DNA of 44,980 nt from an uncultured Clostridia bacterium (GTDB lineage: Bacteria; Bacillota; Clostridia; UMGS1810): the NCBI GenBank assembly GCA_937959315.1, contig CALGRC010000039.1:1-44980 (forward strand), in the 5' to 3' direction. Of this stretch, positions 24,945-33,086 are shown piece by piece (position 1 is the stretch's first letter; every line of letters starts with the position of its first letter). The notes under the pieces were generated by a model. That model was not told the DNA's origin. It searched no databases and worked only from the letters and a program-made list of their open reading frames with translations. Position numbers and translations under genes: made by a program.

Positions 24945-26543
24945 CTATTGCAATGCCAGCACACCGATATCGGAAGCAATCGGATTCAAACTGGCCAGGC
25001 TTTCAAATGCAAACAGCTTGTAAAGGGTATGCTCTTCCGTATCCACCGTCAGGGTATCGGTATATTCATGCGTTTCACCTGTATTGATGGTGACGTCATC
25101 TGCCAGCTTGATTTCTGCAAGGCGGCCGTCCGCATCGTAGAGCGCCCAGCATACCACCGGCGTCTTTGCAGCGCCTGTCCCGTTGGAAATGGTCAGCGAG
25201 CCGGTAATTTCCCCGTCCGTCAGGCTGGAAGCAGCTTCGCCGCCCGCCGTAAAGCCGCCCGCTGTAACGGCCAAAACCGGGTCTGGTTCCGGCTCAGGTT
25301 CCGGGCCGCCGGTCACGGTGATAATCCGCAGCCCGGACTGGCAGTTGGCGGCATACAGCGTATCGCCCACCTTGGTAATACCGGTAAAGCCGTACCCCCA
25401 GCCCTTATTATACTCTGCATTTGTACACTCCACCCGCGCCAGCTCAGCCTCCGCCAGCGTTTGGGTATCCGGGTCTGCCAGCAAATTGACATCATAGGCC
25501 GACACCCTGACTGGGGTTATTTTATTGTAACTGCCTGTATACAGGATATTCCCTTCCAGGAAGGTAGCACCCGTCAGCCCCCAGGCGTCTTCCGCGCCTG
25601 CATACTGCTTGTGGATTTTCAAATTGCTCTTATCCGCCGTATCCACCACAATCATCCCAACCCTATCCGGGTTATAATTATGTATAATCGTGATAAACGC
25701 ATAATCCTCATACACTTCTAAATCGATGCTTTCCATGATATTGGCGGTGGTTGTCGTACCGCCCTGCCCGTCATCCCTGCCCTCATAGATGGGGGATGTG
25801 CAGACAAAGTCCAAAAGCTCCGCTTCATTTACCGTTGCGGTGCCGGCCAAAACGGCGTCCAGCTCATACACGCACAGGCCGCGCCCCGATTTGGAATCCA
25901 GCAGGATATATAAATAATCCCCAACCGGCCGTACCGCCTTGGGCACGCCATACCCTTCGCATCCATTTTCCGTATCCGCCGGGATTACCAGTTTGGTTTT
26001 TAAACTTGGCTTCCCTGCATTTTCCCCGCTCACATCGTAAATCCGCAGGCCGGCCGTCTCGGTCCCGCCCGCTGCAATGCCGACATACAGCAGCGATGAT
26101 TGCTTGTCAAGATATATCGTTTTGATGGCCATCCTGGCATTGACATTCGGTTCCAACACCGGCTGCGCCGGGTTGCTGACGTTCACCACCTGGATTTTAT
26201 CTTCCCCTTCGTTCACCACATAGGCATAGCTGCCATTTAACCCAAGGTAGCGGGCCTTTTTCAGCGTATCCTTCAAATCATACCCCTCATTGACCAGCGC
26301 GTGGGTTTCCCGGTCGTAAATCCGCAGCCCGTTCGCATTTTCCGTCACATAAATGTACTCGTCGTCTGCTTCCACGTCAAAGGCGCGGATGGCATTGTCA
26401 AATGCGTCATGGTCTGAATCAATAATCGTTTCCGCAGTATCCCCGCCCGTCATTTGCAGCGGATCCTCCGCATACACCGGCGCCATTGCCGCACACAGCA
26501 GCATGGAAGCCGTTACCACGCCAGCCAGCTGTTTTTTGAACAT
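24945..26543 (-). CDS. Secreted LVIVD-repeat beta-propeller protein
   Basis: Start at ATG 26543 (GGGGAGG ribosome site), 532 aa, signal peptide MFKKQLAGVVTASMLLCAAM ending VYA|ED. The body is a series of LVIVD/beta-propeller repeats, each a short 'name-value' blade: EYIYVTENANGLRIYDRETH, SYAYVVNEGEDKIQVVNVSN, SLLYVGIAAGGTETAGLRIYDVSG, DTLYAANCQSGLRIITVTGG. A Pro/Glu-Pro linker (PEPEPDP) then leads to a C-terminal Ig-like domain (about residues 425-532). Its propeller part resembles that of the SLH-anchored protein at 35946-39389 but it lacks SLH modules. LVIVD proteins have no established enzymatic activity. The place between permeases and binding protein suggests a role in capture at the cell surface (inference). 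A 138-bp gap upstream contains a TATAAT on the minus strand with only a poor -35. Confidence 0.85.
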   Translation of the reverse strand: MFKKQLAGVVTASMLLCAAMAPVYAEDPLQMTGGDTAETIIDSDHDAFDNAIRAFDVEADDEYIYVTENANGLRIYDRETHALVNEGYDLKDTLKKARYLGLNGSYAYVVNEGEDKIQVVNVSNPAQPVLEPNVNARMAIKTIYLDKQSSLLYVGIAAGGTETAGLRIYDVSGENAGKPSLKTKLVIPADTENGCEGYGVPKAVRPVGDYLYILLDSKSGRGLCVYELDAVLAGTATVNEAELLDFVCTSPIYEGRDDGQGGTTTTANIMESIDLEVYEDYAFITIIHNYNPDRVGMIVVDTADKSNLKIHKQYAGAEDAWGLTGATFLEGNILYTGSYNKITPVRVSAYDVNLLADPDTQTLAEAELARVECTNAEYNKGWGYGFTGITKVGDTLYAANCQSGLRIITVTGGPEPEPEPDPVLAVTAGGFTAGGEAASSLTDGEITGSLTISNGTGAAKTPVVCWALYDADGRLAEIKLADDVTINTGETHEYTDTLTVDTEEHTLYKLFAFESLASLNPIASDIGVLALQ

Positions 26544-26681
26544 CCTACATTCCTCCCCTGCTTCTTTTAGAAAGTTTTGGTATGTCAACCGCCTTGCCGT
26601 ATTCTTTGTTTCATTATACCCCACCGTGCGGCGCCGGCGAAAGTGCCGAAACCGCGCCTGCGGGAATGGAATCTGATCTTT

Positions 26682-27569
26682 TTATTCCTTGACCGCCCCA
26701 ATCATTACCCCCTGGATAAAATATTTCTGCAAAAACGGATAGAGGACGATAACCGGCAGCGTGGTCACAATAATCTGCGCCGCAATCAGCGCATCCGGCG
26801 TGCTCTTTGGTATGACTGTGTTGGCATCCGCCTCGGCCATCAGTTTTGCAATCCGCTCCGCTTCCTTTAAAATTTCCATCAGTTTGTATTGCAGGGTAAA
26901 CAGGCTGGAACGGGTGATATAATACAGGGTGGTCGTCCAGTCGTTCCAGTGCCCAACGGCAATCCACAGCCCGATGGTCGCTAAAATGGGCTTGGACAGC
27001 GGGATGATAATCCGCCAAAACACCTGGAATTCATTTGCCCCGTCAATGGTGGCCGCTTCCTCCAGGCTGACCGAAATGGTGGTGCTGATAAAAGTGCGGA
27101 TAATCACCATCTGGTAAAAGCTGAACAGCGTCGGCAGTATGTACACCAGGAAGTTGTTGAGCAGCCCAATCTGTGAATACAGGAAGTAGGTGGGCATTAA
27201 GCCGCCGGTTAAAAACATGGGTACCGACAAAAATACCAGCATAAACTTTTTGCCCGGGAACGGCCGCCGGCAAAACGCATAGGCCGCCAAAAACTGCGTC
27301 CCCAGCGCCAGCACGGTGCCAAGGATCACACGGGCCACCGATATCACAGCCGCGCGCAGCATATCGTCGCTTTGCAGCAGCGCCTGGAAATTTTCCAGGG
27401 TGGGCTTGCGCGGCCACAGCACAATGCCGCCGCGCATGGTATCCAGGCCTTCGTTTAACGACTTGGCCAAAACATTCAAATAGGGGAACAGGGTCACTAC
27501 CATCAGCAGCAGCAAAATGGTAACATTGAACACCTGAAATACCCGGTAACCTTTGCTTTTATAATTCAT
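26682..27569 (-). CDS. Carbohydrate ABC transporter permease (LplC/YtcP type)
   Basis: 295 aa with about six hydrophobic segments (first: FNVTILLLLMVVTLFPYLNVL). The cytoplasmic EAA loop that docks on the ATPase is clear: SLEEAATIDGANEFQVFWRI followed by IPLSKP. The C-terminus ends PFLQKYFIQGVMIGAVKE, typical of the second permease in LplABC-type oligosaccharide importers. A GAGGTG ribosome site is 8 nt upstream of the ATG. It begins 15 bp after the first permease gene, so the pair is co-transcribed. Confidence 0.95.
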   Translation of the reverse strand: MNYKSKGYRVFQVFNVTILLLLMVVTLFPYLNVLAKSLNEGLDTMRGGIVLWPRKPTLENFQALLQSDDMLRAAVISVARVILGTVLALGTQFLAAYAFCRRPFPGKKFMLVFLSVPMFLTGGLMPTYFLYSQIGLLNNFLVYILPTLFSFYQMVIIRTFISTTISVSLEEAATIDGANEFQVFWRIIIPLSKPILATIGLWIAVGHWNDWTTTLYYITRSSLFTLQYKLMEILKEAERIAKLMAEADANTVIPKSTPDALIAAQIIVTTLPVIVLYPFLQKYFIQGVMIGAVKE

Positions 27570-27584
27570 ATGCTGTACACCTCT

Positions 27585-28544
27585 TTACCAAATGGAAATA
27601 TCGCTGACCTTTTTGGAGATCTTATTGGTTGTATACACCAGGATACACCCAATCAGCCCCTGTACCAAATCAAACGCGGTGGCCACCGAATAATTCCCAT
27701 TCAAAATACCCTGCTTATAAACCAGCGTCGCAACCACTTCATAGTTGATAAACGGGTTCTGCAGCCCGTATATGAGCTCAAAATTGCTGGCGAACAGCGA
27801 ACCCATTTTCAAAATGAGCAACATAATGATGGTGGGCGCAAGGCCGGGCAGCGTGACATGCAAAAACTGCTGCCACCGGTTGGCCCCGTCGATATTGGCC
27901 GCCTCGTAAAGCTGGCTGTCTATCGAGGTGATAGCCGCCAGATAGATAATCGAGCCCCACCCGATTTCCTTCCAGACGCTCAAAATCAGGACAAACGGGA
28001 TGAACAGTTCCTGCTTTGACATAAACATGACCCGTTCGGTGCCCTCGCCGCCGAGCATGACCAGCAAATCATTGACCGGCCCATAGATGGCAAACAAGGA
28101 GGACGCAATACCAATCACCGACACCCACGCCAAAAAGTGCGGCAGATAGCTGACCGTCTGCACCACCCGTTTAAATACCTTGTTGTGTACCTCGTTGATG
28201 AGCAGCGCCAGTATGATGGGCGCAGGCCACAGCACCGCCAGGGTCAGCACGCTGATAACGACGGTATTGAAAATGGCGTCGGTAAACATGGGCAAGGTAA
28301 AGATGGTTTTGAAATTTTCCAGCCCCACCCAAGGGCTTTTAAATTGCAGCAGCGGGTTATAATCCATAAAGGACAATATCAAACCTGGCAGCGGCAAATA
28401 TTTAAAGATGAGCGTGGACAGCACCGCCGGGGCCAGCATAATGTAAATGACAATGTTGCGCCGGAGCGTGTTTCGCCCAATGGCGCGCTTGGCCGGCATT
28501 TTGCCTGTCCAGCCGCCCTGTTGTTTTGCTTTGATTGCTTGCAA
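27585..28544 (-). CDS. Carbohydrate ABC transporter permease (LplB/YtcN type)
   Basis: About 319 aa with six predicted membrane spans (first: IVIYIMLAPAVLSTLIFKYL) and an EAA loop (SQLYEAANIDGANRWQQFLH then VTLPGLAPT). It partners the permease just downstream and the lipoprotein at 22962-24899. Start: the upstream ATG (28559) has no ribosome site, whereas a TTG at 28544 sits 7 nt behind GGGGGA, so TTG is preferred; the difference is five residues. It follows the beta-helix gene by about 40 bp with no terminator, so it belongs to the same transcript. Confidence 0.93.
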   Translation of the reverse strand: MQAIKAKQQGGWTGKMPAKRAIGRNTLRRNIVIYIMLAPAVLSTLIFKYLPLPGLILSFMDYNPLLQFKSPWVGLENFKTIFTLPMFTDAIFNTVVISVLTLAVLWPAPIILALLINEVHNKVFKRVVQTVSYLPHFLAWVSVIGIASSLFAIYGPVNDLLVMLGGEGTERVMFMSKQELFIPFVLILSVWKEIGWGSIIYLAAITSIDSQLYEAANIDGANRWQQFLHVTLPGLAPTIIMLLILKMGSLFASNFELIYGLQNPFINYEVVATLVYKQGILNGNYSVATAFDLVQGLIGCILVYTTNKISKKVSDISIW

Positions 28545-28581
28545 GAACGTTTCCCCCATTTCTACATATCGCTGCGCGATG

Positions 28582-31500
28582 TTATTTCTTCACTGCGGTA
28601 TAGGACAGTGCAGCCTCTGAAAGGTGCCCGGCTTTGTCCTTTGCCCGGATGGTGAATTCATAGGTCTGGCCCGCCGTCAAATCCTTGAGCTCCGCTTCTG
28701 TTTTGGTACCCTCTACCGTAAGCAATTCCTGCCCGTTGGCATAGATGATATAGCTTTCAATGCCCGACACGTCGGAAGCCATATTCCAATAGATGGAAAG
28801 CGGGTAACCAGCCGCATCGTTGATATCAATATATGCATAGCTTGGGAACTGGGGCGCTTTGGTATCCACCGTTACAATGGTCTGCACCGGGTTTCCGTAA
28901 TAGGTTTCCGTCCCCTGTTCATCGGCGGCCGCTACCATAAATTCATACGCGCGGTCGGCGGACAGCCCCTCTGCCGTATAGCTGGTGACATCCCCCGGCA
29001 CACGGGCAGCCTCCAGGCCGTCAATATAAATCACATACTCCGAAGCTGTCCCCTCGCAGGCCGGCCACGAAATGGTAATGGCTTCCGCACTGGCGCTGGC
29101 TGCCGTCAACGCAGCGTCCTCCGCCCATTTGGCCGGCAAATCGGGTATCACGGTAAAGTCGTCGAAATAATAGGTGGTCATCCCCTGGCCGGTGAGCTGA
29201 ACCGACACCTCGGACAGGCCCGCGACATCCGCTTCGGTCGGCTGGTAAGTGGCGGTGAGCTGTTTCCACTCCCCGTTTACCGAAATGGCGCTCTCTGCCA
29301 GATTGACCGTCCCATTGGTGTTTTCAATGACAAACTGTGCGCTGTTGCTATCGCCGTCCGTCCGCACCCAGGTGGAAAGCTGGTAAGTATACCCCGCCTT
29401 AAACTGGAAGGGCTGTGATACATACCCGCCCTCTGTGGTCTGTTCTACCTTGGCAGAACCGTTAGACCCGTTGTAGGTAAGCGCTTTATCCGCCAGATGG
29501 GTCAGGTTGCACCCGGTCCGGTTCCACATGGGCACCGCCGAGGTATACATGGACGGCTGCGATTCAAAATCACCGTTGGAAATGGTGTCCTCGATTTCCC
29601 GGATGGTAAAATTATCCACATAATACACAAACGGGGTGGATACGCCGCTGGGGCTGACCATGCAAAGCTCTATCAGCGCGTCATCCATCGGGTTTGTCCC
29701 AACAATTTTACAGATCCCCTTCACCTGCTTCCACTCGGTACCCACCTTGTTGTCCGCCGGCATCACATAGGTTTTGGACGGGTTTGCACCGCTGGGATGG
29801 GACATACGGAACAGCGCACTGGCGCTTCCCTGCTCCATCCGGAACCAGGCGGAAATCTCATAGGTCTTGCCCGGCTGAAGGGTGGCCGCACGGGTGACAT
29901 ACCCGGTGGCGGAACGGGCGTTGACCCGCATACTGCCCTCGCTGCCGTTTAACGTATAAAGCGTTTCCGGAAGCACCTTTGCCGTATAGCACATATATCC
30001 GCCCACGCCGTCTTCAAAATCGCCGTTGTATACCAGGTTTTGCCGGTCAGCCACCGATAAATCGGTGGTATAGCGGAAATCCAATCCTACCAGGCTGTTG
30101 CCGGTGCCATAGGCGTCCACCATATACGGCGCGCCGTTGCTGGCGGTCATCTGCTCGTTTTTAAATACGGTACCATCCACGGTAGCAACCGCGTTGTCAT
30201 ATTCGATGGTCATGTTGCCATCGTACCAATAATCCTTGCCATAGTTTTCTTCGCTCATGATGTAATAGCTTTTCCCAGCCTCCAGCACAACCGGCTGCGG
30301 CAGGGCCGCATAGTGGAACTGCTTGTCACGCACACCGTTCATATCCACCACGGTTGAAGTAAGCTCGGTAAATGCGTTGTTGCGGGTGGCGTCAAATATC
30401 CGCAGCCGGTGGGTTTCAGTACTTTCGCCCACCGCCAGCCGGCCCAGGGCAGTCACTGCAATGGGGGTATCGCCGATGGTAATCTTCATCCCCGCCCAGC
30501 CCTTCCAGTCGTTGCGGACGGTGCCGGGCCTGATGCGGCTGACAAAGGTGCTGGTGCCTTCTGTATCCACCGGGGCATCCGCTTCAAAGAACGCCGGTTC
30601 AGGTGTGATTTTCCGCTGGACGCGCCGCAGCATGCCCATTGTGACCGGTTCGTGCGCAGAGCTGCTGGGGTCTACGTACAAAAAGTCCAGCCCGATAAAG
30701 GTGCTGCCGCCGGTACCGCCGCCGCTCAAGTCATTGCGGAATACAGAACCCTGCATAACCGCCGCGTCGGTGGTGGTAACCTTCAAGCCGGAATCAAACC
30801 ATTTATCCTTCAGCCCTTCATCGCTGACCAGGTAATAGTCGGTGTTTGGCTCCAGCGTTACCGGCTGTTCCAACTGCACATATTTGATATCCCCATTGGC
30901 CGGCGCCTTGAGCACATCCAAATGTGCCTCGGCGACAACCGTCGTGCGGTCGGCCGCCATAATACGGAGATCGTGAATCTCGGTATCCTCCGGCAGGCAT
31001 ACCCGCCCCAGGGCAGTTACAGTAATGGGGCTGGAACCTGTTGTCAGCCGGCAGCCCATAGGGGACAGGTAGTTGTTGCGCAGGTTGGTAAGGTTGGAAA
31101 TACCGGTCACCCATGCCCGTTTGCCTTCAAATTCTACCGACAGCGGCTCCGGCAACGGTTCTTCTTCCGCCTCCCCTGTCCCCTCTGCTTTGGGGATGAT
31201 ATCCTGATAGGCCGGCTGGATACCCGCATTTTCCATAATTTCTACGGCCTCCTGCGGCCAGTTGCCATCCTTGATAATCACAAGGTCTTCCAGCGTATTG
31301 TACCAGCCCACGTCTGTCAACCCGTTGGAATCGGAATAATTGCGGCCAACGGTATTGTTGTATGCGCCGGTATTGACAAACGCCGTGCCCGGCACCTGCT
31401 CAAACACATTGTTTTCCACCGTTGCATTCGAGGTGCCGTTGTCCAGGTATACCGCGCCGTACGGATGTACCTGGTTGACAAAATGGTTGTCGGTGATATA

Positions 31501-33072
31501 CAAATCATAGCTGGTGCCCAAATGGTAGTAAGCGCCGCCGTCCTCACCCTTTAGCATGGTATCATGCAGATAGTTGTGCGTAATATGCGTATTGCGGTCG
31601 GCAGAGTCGGCATTCCCCCAGTTCCAGCCGGTCGTAATGCCCGAATAGGTGGTGTTGCAGATTTCGTTGTAGCTGATATCCATATCGATGGGGTGCGCCG
31701 CAAAAATACCAACGGCTGAAATAAAGTCCACCCCAATGGTGTCAAAGTAATTGTTGAGCACATCGTTATTCCGCAGCCAGGCCCTGGGATCAATGGGGTT
31801 GTTGTCCTCATTGTCGTCGGTACCCATTTCCTCGTAAACACGCCCTACCTGCAGCCCGCTGCCCGCAATGTCAATAAAGGTGCAGCCCTGCACCAGATTG
31901 TCCTGCGATCCAAATACTATATTGAGCCCTGCCGCGCCGGCTTTGGTAAAGTTACACCGTTCTACCAGCGAATCCAAAACCGTTTCCATGTGCATCTGCG
32001 CAGGGGTGGTGGTACTCTGGAAGGGTGCCCCTTCAATTTTTGACAGGATGTTGGACTGGTTGCCGTTGAACCCCAAATTGGTGCTGGGGCGCATATAAGT
32101 GGTATGGGCAAAGGTCAGGCCGTAAAACTGCATGTTTTTAACCGGATTATCCAAGCTGCTGCCCTTTATGACAAACAGTTCCTCCAGCACCGGTGCAACC
32201 ACTTCGGCCGTGCTCATATCCTCCCCGGCGCGCGGTTTGTAATAAAAGGTGCCGGGGCCGTTTTTTTCATCAATGGCGCCGGTATTGTCCAAATACCACT
32301 CGCCTTCCTCATCCAGCAGCTCATAGGCGTTTTCTATGTAGTCGGGCGCTTTTTCGCCCACACGGCCCTGCTGGTTTTCCCAGGCCGGCTGCTTCATCAA
32401 AAGCTCTACCGCCGCGCCGTTCTGCGTCCGGGAATGCACCGTACACCGCGTGGTGACAAACCCCGACTGGTACACCGCCTCAACATCCTCAATGTTTTTC
32501 CAGTTTGCCATGTCCGATTCCAAAACTGAGAATCCGACGTTTTTATTGTTCTCTTTGATAGGGCTGAACACCCCCGGCAGCGTCCCGTTATCCCTGGCAC
32601 GCGCTGCCCGGACGCCGTTTACAAACAGCGACCGGGTTTTAACCGGATCCTCCATGGTTGCGCGGTAAATGTTTTTTGCCTCGTCATACAGCGTCCAGCC
32701 GGTTACCGGCACCCCGCCGCTGATCACCGGCTCCTCGCCGGGATACGCCCGGTAAACGACATGGAACCCATTGCTGCCCGAATCCGCCTCGTTAAACTGG
32801 ACCGGCTCTGTCAGCGGATACAGCCCGCCGCGCAAATACACGGTAATATCGCCCGTCATGTCGCCATTGATCTCCCGGACGGCATCCCTTGCCCGCTGGA
32901 TGGTCTGGAACGGCTTTGCCTCGCTGCCGTCGTTGCCGTCACTGCCCGACGCCGGATCTACATAAAACGCAGCCTGCGCGGCAGGCGGTGTTTCCTCCGC
33001 CTGCACCGGCACAAGGGCAAATAGCATACAAACCGCTAAAAGCAGTGCGCCTGCTGTTTTACAAATTTTCAT
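28582..33072 (-). CDS. Very large secreted beta-helix glycan enzyme with binding and FnIII modules (GH141-like)
   Basis: 1496 aa from ATG 33072 (GGGAGG, 7 nt). Signal peptide MKICKTAGALLLAVCMLFAL ending VQA|EE. Residues about 30-640 form a right-handed beta-helix beginning FYVDPASGSDGNDGSEAKPF, QRARDAVREI and VYLRGGLYPLTEPVQFNEAD, with RSLFVNGVRAARARDN. This N-terminal pattern is like GH141 and related helix enzymes; I infer a glycosidase or lyase. Two tandem copies of a beta module of about 150-170 residues follow (about 650-800 and 845-1005; shared ITVTALGR / IAVTALGR, YYLVSDE / YYIMSEE, GLDFLYV / GLDFRYT). Next are two CBM4/9-like domains (NLVYNGDFEDG, TISNGDFESQ) and two FnIII domains to the end. 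There are no SLH or sortase signals in it; the SLH proteins encoded just upstream may hold it at the wall. Confidence 0.85.
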   Translation of the reverse strand: MKICKTAGALLLAVCMLFALVPVQAEETPPAAQAAFYVDPASGSDGNDGSEAKPFQTIQRARDAVREINGDMTGDITVYLRGGLYPLTEPVQFNEADSGSNGFHVVYRAYPGEEPVISGGVPVTGWTLYDEAKNIYRATMEDPVKTRSLFVNGVRAARARDNGTLPGVFSPIKENNKNVGFSVLESDMANWKNIEDVEAVYQSGFVTTRCTVHSRTQNGAAVELLMKQPAWENQQGRVGEKAPDYIENAYELLDEEGEWYLDNTGAIDEKNGPGTFYYKPRAGEDMSTAEVVAPVLEELFVIKGSSLDNPVKNMQFYGLTFAHTTYMRPSTNLGFNGNQSNILSKIEGAPFQSTTTPAQMHMETVLDSLVERCNFTKAGAAGLNIVFGSQDNLVQGCTFIDIAGSGLQVGRVYEEMGTDDNEDNNPIDPRAWLRNNDVLNNYFDTIGVDFISAVGIFAAHPIDMDISYNEICNTTYSGITTGWNWGNADSADRNTHITHNYLHDTMLKGEDGGAYYHLGTSYDLYITDNHFVNQVHPYGAVYLDNGTSNATVENNVFEQVPGTAFVNTGAYNNTVGRNYSDSNGLTDVGWYNTLEDLVIIKDGNWPQEAVEIMENAGIQPAYQDIIPKAEGTGEAEEEPLPEPLSVEFEGKRAWVTGISNLTNLRNNYLSPMGCRLTTGSSPITVTALGRVCLPEDTEIHDLRIMAADRTTVVAEAHLDVLKAPANGDIKYVQLEQPVTLEPNTDYYLVSDEGLKDKWFDSGLKVTTTDAAVMQGSVFRNDLSGGGTGGSTFIGLDFLYVDPSSSAHEPVTMGMLRRVQRKITPEPAFFEADAPVDTEGTSTFVSRIRPGTVRNDWKGWAGMKITIGDTPIAVTALGRLAVGESTETHRLRIFDATRNNAFTELTSTVVDMNGVRDKQFHYAALPQPVVLEAGKSYYIMSEENYGKDYWYDGNMTIEYDNAVATVDGTVFKNEQMTASNGAPYMVDAYGTGNSLVGLDFRYTTDLSVADRQNLVYNGDFEDGVGGYMCYTAKVLPETLYTLNGSEGSMRVNARSATGYVTRAATLQPGKTYEISAWFRMEQGSASALFRMSHPSGANPSKTYVMPADNKVGTEWKQVKGICKIVGTNPMDDALIELCMVSPSGVSTPFVYYVDNFTIREIEDTISNGDFESQPSMYTSAVPMWNRTGCNLTHLADKALTYNGSNGSAKVEQTTEGGYVSQPFQFKAGYTYQLSTWVRTDGDSNSAQFVIENTNGTVNLAESAISVNGEWKQLTATYQPTEADVAGLSEVSVQLTGQGMTTYYFDDFTVIPDLPAKWAEDAALTAASASAEAITISWPACEGTASEYVIYIDGLEAARVPGDVTSYTAEGLSADRAYEFMVAAADEQGTETYYGNPVQTIVTVDTKAPQFPSYAYIDINDAAGYPLSIYWNMASDVSGIESYIIYANGQELLTVEGTKTEAELKDLTAGQTYEFTIRAKDKAGHLSEAALSYTAVKK

Positions 33073-33086
33073 TTGGCAGCCTCCCT

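Noticed and set aside
26544..26681. Internal promoter before the secreted LVIVD gene (TATAAT near 26616-26621, TTGACA near 26580)
   Set aside because: The two boxes are in the wrong order and neither has a good partner at 16-18 bp, so it is not called as a feature.
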